A stretch of DNA of 46,653 nt from the NCBI GenBank assembly GCA_003339415.1, contig PDHQ01000272.1, forward strand, positions 1 to 46,653. The letters run 5' to 3'. The notes beneath the pieces are model-generated. The model saw only the letters and a program-made list of their open reading frames with translations, did no database searches and was not told the DNA's origin. Both the position numbers and the translations under genes were made by a program. Source of the stretch: Ophiocordyceps camponoti-saundersi (nom. inval.) (taxonomy: Eukaryota > Ascomycota > Sordariomycetes > Hypocreales > Ophiocordycipitaceae). Position 1 is the first letter of the stretch. Each line of letters starts with the position of its first letter. Below, one piece after another: positions 1 to 11,577 of this stretch.

Positions 1-660
1 GTATTCTATAGCTTTCTAGCTAGCTTATATAATTAGATAGTTTCTTAGAGAAGGAAAACTATAAAAGGAAGGCTTCCTTCCCTCGAAGGGTCTTTCCTTT
101 CCTTCTTCTCTAAGCTTTTAATCTAAATAATTAGCACTATAAAAGCCTACTCTCTATTACCTTCCCCTGCCTTATAAGATATTCCTATCTAGGAAGTTCT
201 TACTTATTTATACTTTATAAATTTCCTATTCCGGCTACTTATTGCCCGGTTAAAGTAAGTAAAGCCCCCTACCTTCTTATTACCCCTTATCTCTCTTTAT
301 CTTTAGAAGCTTAGATTAAGGGCTACGGGTAAGATTAGGTAATTACGGGTACGATCCGTAATAAAACCGGAAAACTTAAAATAAAACCCTCTTTTTAAGC
401 GTTACCTTAGCTTTAAGTTAGACCCTATCCGCACCTAATATTTTATATATTTAATAAGTTAGGTATTAACTAATAATTTAAAAGCTAATATTTCCCCTAA
501 AGTAGACTCCGTAATAGTAAAAATATATATAAACTAAGTTTAATATAAAGTCTATATAGCTTACTCGTCCTCTTAGCTATTATTATTACTATAAACTAAA
601 TCCTTATATTTAATTAAAATAGCCTTAATAATTTAATTTATTAAGGCCTTATTAGCGTAG
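1..660. other. AT-rich RIP-mutated stretch, nothing recognised
   Basis: No frame of useful length survives when read with RIP-derived stops, and I see no similarity to other parts of the window beyond short strings. The block at 60-115 is a run of purine-rich then pyrimidine-rich sequence forming a loose inverted repeat (GGAAGG followed by CCTTCC). Residual CA or TG occurs only a few times, for example in GCAC near 134 and CTGCC near 165. Confidence 0.5.
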
Positions 661-663
661 CTT

Positions 664-1690
664 AAATATATATAAAAGTTTTACTATTTTATAATAAACC
701 TTATAATAGCTAATCTTAAAAAATAGCTAAATTATTATAATAAAGCTATAAATAAATATAAAGTTAAAGTTAAAAAAGGGGGTATTACTATATTTACTTT
801 TTAGCGTTTCCGCCTTAGCTATTATTAATTTTTAGTTAGTGCTAAAGGGGGAGGAGGGGCGGTATATATAAAGCTTTAGTTTATAAATTTTTAGGGTTAA
901 GTAATATATATATTCTTCGCTTAGTTTTATATAGCTCTTATTTTAAAGTAAAGTTAACTTTACTTAAAGTAAAACTTTTAATAAAAAAAGTAATAGTATA
1001 ATCTTTTTTTATAAGCTATAAAGTAAGCGGATTTACTTTTTATATATAAAATAATAAAATATTTATTATATTATAGCCTTATTATATAATATTTAGTAAT
1101 ATATTTAAATTAATAATATTTTAAATATTACTAAAGTTAAACTTTTAATATATATAGTTTAATATTAAAAATCTTTACTTATATTACTAAGCTTCTATTA
1201 TAAATTTAGTTTATATTTATTATATTATGAATAATAATTATTAAAAAACTCTACTAAGTTTTAAAATAATATCTTTTTATATATAATTATATTATTAAAA
1301 TTTTATTTAATAACTTAATCTTTTTTTAAAAAGCTTCCTTATTATTTTATTATAAGGCCTATACTAGTACCTTTTTTAAAATAAAAGTATAACTTTTACT
1401 AATTAAGCGTACCTTTTCTCTAAAAGCGGTATAAAGCTATTTTAAATTAAACTAAAGCTTATAAATAATATCTTAAAATATTATTATAATATTATTATTA
1501 AGTAATTTTCTTATTATAAGAGCTTAGCTTTACTTATAAAGTTTATAATTAATACTTATTATAATTATTTTAAAGCTTTAAATTTAAAGTAAAGTAGCTA
1601 TAAAATTAAACTAAATTATAAGCTATCGCTTATATCGCCTAGGAACTTACTTTTTAATAATCTTTTTTAGCGCTTTAGCTATAATTATAT
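664..1690 (+). repeat. Repeat K copy 1 (internal part of LTR-like element)
   Basis: This block aligns in the same orientation with 31126-31946. Shared landmarks are the string around TTTTATAATAAACCTTATAATAGC at the left, a GC-richer patch containing GGGGCGGTATATATA near 855, and CGCTTTAGCTATAATTAT at the right. Copy 1 is about 200 bases longer; copy 2 appears to lack a segment equivalent to about 1010-1190. In copy 2 this block is the internal region between two 470-base direct repeats. Here only the first dozen bases of the right-hand repeat remain before repeat C begins. No coding frame is convincing, so it resembles the interior of a short non-autonomous LTR element. Confidence 0.6.
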
Positions 1691-1692
1691 AA

Positions 1693-1940
1693 AGGTCCTA
1701 CATTTCTTAACGTCTATAAGAAGCTAACTCTATTAATATAAAATAACTTAAGAGGTTTTAAAGTATATATAATATACGTACTTAGGGTTATAGTCTATAT
1801 ATAGCTTACGCCCGTCTTACGCGCGGCGCTAACTAATTATATATACTTATATATACCCCGCGCCCGTTATATACGCGGACTTAACTAAGCACCCCTTATA
1901 TAACTTAGCTATTTAGGTATAGCCCGAATCCCTTATATAC
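1693..1940 (+). repeat. Repeat C copy 1, about 245 bp with GC-rich core
   Basis: One of three copies (others at 30406-30649 on plus and 34711-34952 on minus). All share AAGCTAACT near the start, a GC-rich core with CCGCGCCCGTTAT and GCGCGGACTTAACTAAGCACCCC, and an end at GCCCGAATCCCTT. The size suits a solo LTR or a small non-autonomous element, but termini and target duplications are too eroded to choose. In copy 2 a perfect 8-bp hairpin lies near the right end; the same place here (1909-1927) has one arm changed by C-to-T, as RIP would do. Confidence 0.65.
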
Positions 1941-1959
1941 CTTATCGCCCTAGGAAAAG

Positions 1960-4100
1960 AGTATTTCCGGCCGCGGTATATATATATATAAGGTATAAGT
2001 TAAAATACCCCTTATATAGAAAATTTTTCTTCCTTTTTTTTTATTTTTCTCTTTAAGCTAGTTATATTATTTTCCCTTATTAAGTAAATAATTCTCTAAG
2101 CTTTATATTTTATTACTTCGCTATTATATTCTTATAGTTTTTTTTTATTATTATTATCTAAGCTTTTTATAATTATTTATTCTTTTTTTTATTATTATTA
2201 TTTTTTAAGCTCTCTATATCTATTAAGTTATTATATTATTACCTTAATATATTATCTAATTAGCTATAGTTACCGCTTTATATAATAAGTAGCTACGCTA
2301 TAAAGGGGGATTTAAATAATAAAAATATTACTATATTATAAAAAGTAAAATATTTATATACTCCTTATATCTAAGACCTTTATAATAGCTATAATATTAA
2401 CTACTAATACGGTTATAAAATAGCTTATAAAGCGTATAAGTAGCGGCGAAAATAGTACTTTTAAGAAAAATACCTTTTTACTATAAATATATATTTATAG
2501 TAAGCTATCCGTAACTTACGGATAATAATTAGGGAAAGATAAGCTATTACCTTACTTACTTACCCCCGCGCTAAAAAAGTACTTAGCTAGCGCGCTTAGC
2601 TTATATTAGAGTTTCTTACTTACGTTAACTACTTATAAACTATATTAGCTGCTATTTATATTATACCGCGCTTAGTAATTAAGCTTTATACTTCCTTTAC
2701 GCTTAAGTAATAATAATCTTTTACGCTTATCTTAATTATTAATAATATAATTATTATATTTACTTTATATATCTTAACTTATAATATATTTTTAGCGATA
2801 ATATAATATTAATAATAATAATAATAATAGGGCGCCCTTACTATTAGCTTTAACTTTTTCGCTTTATAATATAAAATATCTTTTTAATAATAAAAGGAAT
2901 AATAATAATAAATTTTTAAATAATAGTAAAATAAGTAAGCTACTTAAATTATAAATTATTAAGTAAATATTAATATATAAAAATAAAAAAATAAAAAAAA
3001 AATAATATTTTTTATTAAATAATTATAGCGCTAATTAATTTATATAATATATTAAGCTTACTTATTACCTTACTATACGCTATTTTTACTAACTTATATA
3101 TATTATTTAGCTTTTAATTACTTAGCGCTTATATATAGTACTTATCCTCCCCCCTTATTATATATTAGTAAAGCGGGTTTACGCTAGCGCTTATATATAG
3201 CGCGCGTAGCTTAGGAGCGGGATAGGCGAGATTTTTATTATTAATATTATATTAAATATTCTCTTAACCTTAAAATATACCTTCCCTTATTAAAAGATAT
3301 ATTTATTATAAGTTAATATTAGCGCTAAGCTATAGCTAGCGTTATAATAATCTCCTAAGTTATTTAATTATAATAAAAGATTATAAGGAGAAGATAGAGA
3401 AAATAAATATTAGCTTAAAGCTAATATAAGGAAAGAAAAGGAGTAAGTAAATAAGGAATAAAGAGAAATAAGGAGTAAAAAGGTAATATTATATTTATAA
3501 GATAAGGGGGGAAAGTTACTTAAAGGGAATAATTAGCTATAAGGGGCGCTTAAATAAATATATAGTTAAGTCCGCCTTAAGCTATTATAAAAATATATAT
3601 CTTTTTATATAAACTTAAAATAGTTTAATATTATATAATATTTAAAGCTATTAAGTAGCTTTTAAGTTAAAATAATATAACTTTTTTATTTTATAAGGAT
3701 AAGTTAATAAAATATTTTACCTTATAAGCGCTAATTTTTAGTATTTTTTATAGTAAGGATTTCTTTAATTTTATATTTATTAAAAAATAAGTTATTATAA
3801 GAAAGATAAAAAAGGGGATCCGGCTAAAAGTTAGTAAATAACTAAAATAGTAAAGGGTTATTAGTAATATATTTAATAAGGTTAATATAAAAAGTAAGGT
3901 AAATATTAAATAATATATTAAAAATAATAATAAGCGGCGTTAATATAGCTTTTACTTTATACTTACTTTTAAGGTAATTAAGCTTTTAAGATAAATAGTT
4001 AAACTATATATAAATAAAGTTAAGCTATATAAAATTACTAATTTAGAACTATTTTATAAGTTAGTAAGACTTATTTAAGGAGTCTTATTACCGCTACTAG
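1960..4100. other. Gene-free AT-rich stretch
   Basis: About 2.1 kb in which I recognise no gene. There is an alternating TA run near 1977-1990, poly-T/A tracts, a short (AAT)n-like run near 2808-2828, and GC-richer islands near 2560-2600 and 3170-3220. A weak plus-strand frame around 2380-3000 carries only TAA/TAG stops for part of its length, but I cannot match it to any family. It could be the decayed 5' flank of repeat E or another element. Confidence 0.4.
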
Positions 4101-7100
4101 GCTTAGGCGATAGAGGCTTATATTAGTTTAATATTATTATAAAGAAAATAAGTAAACGTTATAGCTTAGCTTTTCGGGGAAAAGATAGGGGCGGCCGCCT
4201 CTACTAGCTAGTTAAAAAAGGTAATATCGAAGCTATAAAGTAAGCGGTTAAAACTAATACTTATTATAAATAAGTTTCGATTATTTAAAATAAGCTAGTA
4301 AGTAAGTAAATAGCGTAGCTAGTTAAATTATAAGAAAAAGATTATATAATAGAGAATAGCTTATACCTTTTAGTTTATATATTTTATACCCTTATTAGTT
4401 AAGGGGTAATATATTATAAAAAGTAGCTTATTAACCTTAGTAAAATAGTAAAAAATAAACTAAAAATAGCTTATCTAATTAGAACTATAATTAGAAATTA
4501 ACTTATAAAGGAAGCTATAAAACTACTACTAATATTAAATAAAGTACTTAATATATTACTTAATATTTATAAATATTATAACTTTAAGCTAAACGTATTT
4601 TAATAAGTAATTTATAATAATTATTAGGAAATAGGGCTAAGACTTTAAGGCGGCGGGTAGCTTAGTTATAAAGTTTATAAAGAGGGTTATTTAAAACTAT
4701 TTAAGAGGAGGTAGTAGCTAAAGTAACTTTTAATAGCGCTAATAATTAAGGTAGTCTTTATAATAATAATAGTTATAAATAAAATATACTATATTCGTAA
4801 ATATATTATCTTAATAAAACTTATATTAAAAAAATATAAAAGTAATATTCTTATTAAAATATCCCGCTATAAGGGAATTATAAGTTTATTAAATAAGTAT
4901 AATAATTAGAGGTTTTTACTTAAGAACTTAAAAATAGCCTCGGAATTATAGCTATCTATAAGTAAAGATAAAATAGTTTATAATTTACTTATAAGTACCT
5001 ACCTCTAATAGAAATTTCTAAGCGCTTAACTAAACTACTTAGTAATATATATAATAAAAGGAATCGGTATAAAGAGCTTCTAACTAAAAGTCTTATAAGG
5101 TCTTATTATAAAAAGGGGCTAGGGTATCTTAAGTAAGAGGTATAGCTATAAGGAACTAGGATAAGGCTAGGCTAGATTAAACTAGCTATAACTTAAAAAA
5201 GTAAATAGATATAAGCTATATAATTTAATTAAAGCGCTTTTTTATCTTATAGCGATTTTATTTTTACTAGGAGAGCGTATTAAGCTACGACGCTTATACG
5301 CTAAAATAATACTAAAAGCGGAAATTAAAAAAGGCAAATATCTTAGCTTAATATACTTAATATTCTATTATAGCCTTAAATATAGTAAAATACTTTAAGG
5401 CTTTATAATTTATAAAAATAGAAAATAGCTATATAATTTTATATAACTTAATAAACTATATTTTAAAATAAAAAATAATAGCGAGAAGCTTTTTATTATA
5501 AATTATATAATTCCGTTCTATAAGTAAAAGTTTCTTAAAATAATATATAATAAGCTAAAAGATATAATTTAAGCTAAATTAAGAAAAGTACCCGCTAATA
5601 GCCTCGCTAAAATAGTTAGCTTTAATAATAATATTATAATTTAAATCTTACTAAGCGAGGATAAAGGTAAAGATAAACGCGGACTTAAATATATCGAAAA
5701 TAAGCTAGTATTTATTAGTTTAGTAGAAAAGCGCGCTGCGTTTTATAAGCTTAACTAAGGGGGCTATAAAATTTAAAAAGTAAAATATAAAATTATAATA
5801 AAAGTTAGTAAACTTAAGAAAACTACGCACGCTTTAAATATAAGTTAGCGCCTCCTATTCTAAAATTATAAAAATTTTAGTAAAATCTAGCTATATTTCT
5901 TTACTAGCGTAAATAATAAACTTTAAATACTTAACTTTATAAATAATAAAGTTATATTTATTAAAATTAAGGAAAAGCTTAGCTTAATAAAAATATAAAA
6001 GTATAACGCGTACCTTATATTAATAATTAAAACGGGAACCTCCTAAATAGATAAGGATATTATCTAAGTATATTATAGTAAAGTCCCTTAAGGAGTTACT
6101 AAGGGTAATATTAATATAACGCTAGAATATAGTAAGCGCTCTTATAAGGCTAAAAAAGTAGATAAAATATTTAAATAAATTAAACTAAGTATAAAAAGCT
6201 ATAAAATATTCCTTACTTTTTATAATATAAAGCTTATAAAAAGCGGTATAAATATTAAATTTCGTAAACTAATAAGTACTTAAAAGGCTATAAAGTATCT
6301 CCTTAATAAGTAAGAGGGGATAATAATCTTACTTTATTATCTTATTTAAGGCGCGATAATTAATATAAAAGCGCTACCCGCCTCCTAGCTTTTTTATAAG
6401 TAAGATAAGGGCGGCTATAAATAATAAGCTAGCGTAAATTTATCTTTTATCTATTAAGTTAGTAATTTATTTCCGAACCTTAAAGAGATACTTATAAGGT
6501 ATATTATAAAATAAGCTTTAAAGTAAAGGGGGTAAGGAACTATTAAATTCTTAGCAAAGTTAGATATAGTAGTTATAATTACTATAGTAAGGGGGCAGGA
6601 CGCTAGCTTTCTCCTTATCGAATAAGTTAGTAAAATCTAATATTTTAAAAAATAAAAAAAAGCCCGTAATTAAAGTAAAGGTTATAATACGTAAAACGTA
6701 AAAGATATCTTATAAGCTAATAGTAAGGAACTAATAATTAATATATTACTAGGATTTATAATAGATAAGGGCTACGAAGATAAAGCTAAGGATAGCTATA
6801 ATAAAGTAAGTAACCCGCTAAGATTCGGAGTATAAGATAATTAATCTGCTAGTAAAGTAAACTATAACTTTTTACTTATTAAAATATAGTAAGATATTAT
6901 TATACGCTATTTAAAGTAAGCTAAGGATTAAGTTTTAAGTAAAGCTTAGAATTATATACGCTATTATAAGTAATTATTAGCTATTAATATTAGCTATAAA
7001 GCGGATAAAATAGCGGATAGATAAGTATAGCTTAAAATATACGCGCTATTAGTAATATATCTATATAATAATATAAATTATTTATAAATAAGAGAGGGGA

Positions 7101-8235
7101 ATTCGCTTAAGCTAGTAATATTATATAAAAGATTTACTTATAGCGGTATAATAATTATAGCTATTATTTACTTATATAATAATAAAAAAAGTAAAATTTA
7201 TAAATATAAAAAAAAGGAAAAAAAGTAAGTTTATATTTTAACTAATATTTATAAAATAATTATCTAATATTCTATAAGTAATATTACCGTAAGAATCCTC
7301 CCTTTATAAGAGACTTAGTATAGGGGGGATTTATTTTCCTAATCTAAAATAAAGTTCTCCTCCTTTTTTATAATATCTACGAAGTAAATTAAAGAGGCTA
7401 GTAAAAGAGGATTAAGCTTATACTCGCGCGAGAAATAGCTAATACCGCTATAATAAAAGTAATAGCTCTTAGCGCGCCGCTTTATAATCTTATCGCTATT
7501 AGCCTTAGTTACTTAATAATAGGTTTTATTACCGTAGCTATTCTAGCTTTAAGAGGGAGGGCTATTATATTTACTAAAGTGCGGCTAGGTGCCGGTTTAG
7601 TATATATTAGTTATTAAGGTATTTAAAGATAGCTTAAGAGCGGAAAGTAAAGGTATCTAGCTTTTATTTTTAAAGCGGAAAAACTTAATATTTACGGTAA
7701 TAGCGCGGATTCTAATAATAGTAATAATATACTTAGTTAGGAGAATATTACGCTTTATATAATATTAGCGAAAAGCTAGCGTAAAGGTATAATAGAGGTA
7801 TATAACTTTAATCTTATTAGCTTATTTAATATTATTTATTAAAGTAAGCTTAGCTTTAAAGTAAATAAGGAAATTAAAGAAAAACTTAAAAGCGCCTTAT
7901 ATAAGGTATTTAAGCTTTATTATAGCTAATTAGCGCTAGTATAAGTTAGTAAATATAATATTAAGGTAACTTAGGAAATAATTAAGGTTATACTTATATT
8001 TAATACCTTACTTAAAAAATAAGGCTACCTTAGCTTAAATTATAAAAGATAAGTATTAATATAAAAATACCTATTAGTTATAAGTAGTATTAATAAAAGC
8101 TTAGTCCGCTTATAGCTTATAAAATATAAAGGAGCGCTATATTAAAAAAAGGTTCTTATCGCTATTAAATAGTAATTTAAAAAGTAGCAGCTTATAATAA
8201 AGTTATAATTACTATTACTTAAGAAGCTATATATA
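4100..8235 (+). pseudogene. Long unidentified RIP-inactivated ORF (repeat E, copy 1)
   Basis: Reading with TAA/TAG as former Gln or Trp codons gives long single-frame runs across about 4.1 kb: one from about 4160 to 5400 and another continuous from about 6300 to 7330 with every stop TAA or TAG. A further run lies in another frame from about 7560 to 8160, so at least one indel separates the parts. The combined length implies a protein of over 1000 residues, rich in Lys, Ile, Leu and Tyr after mutation. I could not match any part to reverse transcriptase, integrase, DDE transposase, tyrosine recombinase or helicase motifs. Bases 6010-8235 are present again, inverted, at 35070-37318, with the same reading frame visible in both, which argues that a real gene was carried on a repeated element. 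The product is unknown. Confidence 0.55.
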
Positions 8236-8747
8236 TATATTATATTACTCTAGTAACCTATATAGGTATCTAAGCATATAATCGTTTAATAGAGAGGAAA
8301 AACCGGAGTGCCCGGGGGAAAACCCCTTACTTAATATATTCGGCTAGCTTATAAGCTAATTACGTTATATCGGAAAGCTTAATTATTATAAGAAATATCT
8401 AAAATTACGCTAATCCTAAGCGAGAGGTACCTATATTTCTTATCGTATATCTTATCTAAGTTCTAAGTAATTCCGGTATATATATTAATAAATACTATAG
8501 CGAAAATATATTACTTCGTAATTATATTTTATTACCGGATTATAATTACTATTAAAGGGGACTTATTCCTCTAATAACTTACGTTATCTAATTATACCCT
8601 TACCCCGCGCCTTACCTTACCTAAGCCTCGGCTAGGTTACTACTCCTACCGAGGGAGGGAAGGAGCCCGGCAGGGTTACTACTCCTACTAGGGTTATGCT
8701 AGGGTCGGACCGTACCCCGGCTATATAGTTAGGGTAAAAAATACCCG
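8235..8747. other. Intergenic stretch with GC-rich islands and direct repeat
   Basis: No gene seen. GC content rises in two islands (about 8300-8330 and 8590-8730). A 16-base string, GGTTACTACTCCTACC or its variant ending in TA, occurs at about 8635 and 8674, and a related GGTTACTCCTACTAG lies at about 18907. Several CA/TG sites survive here, unlike in most of the window, so it may be partly single-copy. It lies directly downstream of the tRNA-like gene and could be the body of a tRNA-derived SINE. Confidence 0.4.
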
Positions 8748-8748
8748 T
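8735..8748 (-). terminator. Pol III T6 terminator of the tRNA-like gene
   Basis: Six consecutive A residues at 8736-8741 on the plus strand give TTTTTT on the minus strand, 6 bases past the discriminator base of the tRNA-like gene. The T run is flanked by GGGTA and ACCC, so it also sits in a small hairpin. Position and length are those of a fungal RNA polymerase III terminator. Confidence 0.55.
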
Positions 8749-8829
8749 GCCCTCCGCCGGATTCGAACCGACTGCCTCTCTTATAGGAGACTAATATCTC
8801 TAGACGCTTAACTACTGCGCTAGGAGGGC
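8748..8829 (-). tRNA. tRNA-like gene or tRNA-derived element head, isotype undetermined
   Basis: Read on the minus strand, the 7-base acceptor halves GCCCTCC and GGAGGGC pair perfectly and are followed by a discriminator A. The T arm is GTCGG-TTCGAAT-CCGGC, whose GGTTCGAATCC is a perfect B box. The D arm GCGC...GCGT follows TA, giving the A-box-like TAGCGCAGTAG. A run of six T residues begins 6 bases past the discriminator A, as a Pol III terminator should. The length of 81 bases means either a long variable arm or a short intron. The anticodon arm is poor: the best stem leaves a 6-base loop and has one mismatch that a TG-to-TA change would explain. No isotype can be given. It keeps CA and TG sites that are gone elsewhere. 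It may be a true tRNA, a pseudogene or a SINE head. Confidence 0.6.
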
Positions 8830-9082
8830 TTAAGAAGCTATATAAATTAGTACTATTAGTATATAAAGCTTTAAAGCTTTATAATAGTAGCTTACTACTT
8901 TAAGAGCTAAGTAAAAATAGCTTATTAAATATTAAAGTTAACTAATTAATAGTTATACTAGTTATTATTAGTTAATTATAAATTAGCTAAAGTAACGAGA
9001 TAGGTATTATATAATACCGAAGAGCCCCTATGCCCGCTATTAACTAATACTTATACTTTTACCTTACTTCTTAATACTAGTT

Positions 9083-9197
9083 CTTACCGAAAAGCTATTT
9101 TTACCCGGTGCTACTATTAAGACTAAAAGATTAAGGTAATATACGATACTTACTAATAATAAAATCCTTACCGAAAAGCTATATTTAGCCCGGTACT
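9083..9197 (+). repeat. 30-bp direct repeat pair upstream of gag
   Basis: The string CTTACCGAAAAGCTAT followed by a T-rich spacer and CCCGGT occurs at 9083-9112 and again at 9167-9197, 84 bases apart. It lies about 45 bases before the inferred gag start, in what would be the 5' untranslated region or LTR end of the Copia-like element. A role in packaging or primer binding is possible but cannot be shown from sequence. Confidence 0.45.
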
Positions 9198-9241
9198 TTT
9201 TGCTAGTTATATAATATTATATTTAATAGCGTTTTAGAAAT

Positions 9242-11577
9242 ATAATAACGATAATATAGCTTTTATAACCTTAGAAGTTAAATAAGAAGTAGTAAATATA
9301 TTAACTATAATAATAGTAATAAACGAGATTTTAGCTTCGTATAATAAAATAATAGAAGGAAGCGAAGTTAACCCTTATATTTAAACTTAAAATATAAACC
9401 TAGTTTATTAGGATATATAACCTAACTTTATATAACCTCCCGATAAGGTTAAATTAATAATATTTATTACTTAGTAGATATATAATATTATTTACTTTAA
9501 CTTTTATAAAGATAACCTTCTTCGTATAATCTAATTAGAACTTTAGGGATAAACCTATTACTAGCTAAAATATATTTACCGTATATTTTTAAAAAAACTA
9601 ACTTAAATTATAGTCGTATAATATATCCCGCTTATCGGAAACGGTATATTAATTAAATACTTTATACGACTCCTTAAAACTAAACTAGAAAATATTTTAC
9701 CCCCTAACCTATAAAAAGCCCCTTCTATACGGTTAGACTACCCCCCCTCTTCTAAACTAACTTTTTTAGATTATATAATATAAGCTTTATACTTAGTATA
9801 GCTTTCTAAGTTAAAATATATCTTAATATAGCTATTATAAAATATTTTAGCTAAACCCCTATTTTATATAACTTATATATAGAAGTTAACTACTTTATAT
9901 AACTTAAATATATAATTACCCTTAGTAACCCTAACTTAAACTTTCCCGGAACTAATAAATTAAGCCTTAATAAGTATCGTATAAGTTTATATATTACTAT
10001 TAATATAAAAAGTAATAAATAAACTAATCTCCTTAAATAAAGTTACCGCCTTCTTTAAAAATTAGCGAAAAAATTAAAACTATATAAGGCGGCTATATAA
10101 TATACTAATCGATAAGGCTAGGATTTTTATTAGCTATTACTCCTATATTAGTATAACGGAAGATTAATTTTACGCTATTTTTCCGGATATCTTTTTAGAT
10201 AAAGCTTAAGACTATTATTTATATTTTATTAGATTAGATAAATAATAGGATAAAATTTATACTCTTTTAAATATATATTTTAATATTTATACGAACTATT
10301 TATTATATTAGATAAATTAAACTACTCTTTCTTTTAATATCGTATAATAAGAAAACCCTAATAAAACTATAATAAATTTACTTAATACCCTCCTTAATAA
10401 ACTTTAACTTATCTAATAAGCCTTTAAACTTAACTATTAAGGAGAAAAGTAACTTTTTACTATTATTATATAAGCTTATCGCGGCGTTCTAGAACTTAAA
10501 TTAGCTATAATATTCTAAAATATATCGTATAAAATATTTATTAATCGCCTCTATACCTCCCTTACTATCGCTACGGATAAAATTACTAATTAATTCTTTA
10601 TCGAATAACGTTACCTTAATTATAATAAATATTATACGAACTTTAGATAATCTTTTTTTACTCCCTGCTAATAACGATCGCCCCTTATATAATATTTTTC
10701 CCTATAGTAACGCTAGTTCTAACCTTATATAATATAAAAGTACTTTATATATAAAAAGGAAAAATATTAGTTTATAAATTATAAGTTAGATAATATCTAA
10801 TATATATATAAGTAATACCTTACTAGTTATAAAAAAACTAGCTAGGACCCCTTTACGGAGGAAAAATTTAGCGTATTCCTTTTATTATATAAAGGTTTTA
10901 ATAAATAAGATTCTTAGTTTTTATAATTATATAACGAAAACTCCGATATTAAAAAAGAAATTATTAGTAGCGAAAACGCGGTTTTATTTTTTACTATAAT
11001 AGCTTATATATACCGCCTTACCGGCGATAATATCTATTAACTAAAAGCCCTAGCAGTTCTTACGGAATAATTCCTCTTTTCCGATATATATTATATAATA
11101 TACTAAGGCGAGCTTTAAAATATAGGAGCTACGTAAATCTTAACTATAAGTAAACTATAAGTAAAAGCTTATATTTAGGAATACCCTTATATAATTATTA
11201 ACTAAACCTTAACTAAGAATACGATTCGTTTTAGCTTCTTAGAATTTACTAAGCTAATCGGAACTATTATTATATAAAACCCTTTTAGTAAAGTCCTTTA
11301 CTATATTCTTAATATTTCTACCCCGTTCTTTTTTTATCTTAAAAATACTAACTATTTTTATACCTTTTATAATAATATAAGGGATATTATTATATAATAT
11401 AATAATATAATAGTTTTTATTATTAAGAAATAAGAATATTTATTTTTTAATATTTTAAAGTAAGAATTTACGTTATATTATATAGAATAAAAGTTACGAT
11501 AGCTTTACTAATATTTTAGCTACCCTTATATATAATAGCTTTATAACTTACTAAAAAAAGCTAGTTTTTTAGATATA
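9242..11577 (+). pseudogene. LTR-retrotransposon polyprotein, 5' half: gag, protease, integrase N-terminus
   Basis: With RIP stops read through, this matches a polyprotein family common in ascomycete genomes and usually labelled Ty1/Copia gag-pol. The frame opens at an ATA ATA ACG run that was probably ATG. At about 10380-10620 is the gag C-terminal block with LLNKLQ-like, YQGE, CRG(V/I)PE(F/L)ELA-like and DRRY-like motifs. Around 10990-11160 are an LTGDxIY-type motif, a YQGEL motif and the retropepsin-like NIGA (formerly DTGA). At about 11300-11350 is the TPFFFYLKDT-type motif that follows the protease. At 11490-11577 is the integrase start, with a HxHFxHP motif continuing into an LLKKA motif. 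The frame then stops matching. The next residues expected for the family are found at 26016, so the gene is split by a 14.4 kb insertion. Every Trp and most Gln codons are now stops. Confidence 0.85.

Noticed and set aside
480..530. Inverted relic of the 470-bp repeat (TAGACTCCG string near 501)
   Set aside because: The match is about 11-13 bases and does not extend, so it is within chance expectation for this composition.
4100..8235. Starship captain (tyrosine recombinase) or telomere-linked helicase
   Set aside because: I looked for the recombinase R...Y pattern and helicase motifs in the decoded frames and could not place any, so the ORF is left unassigned.
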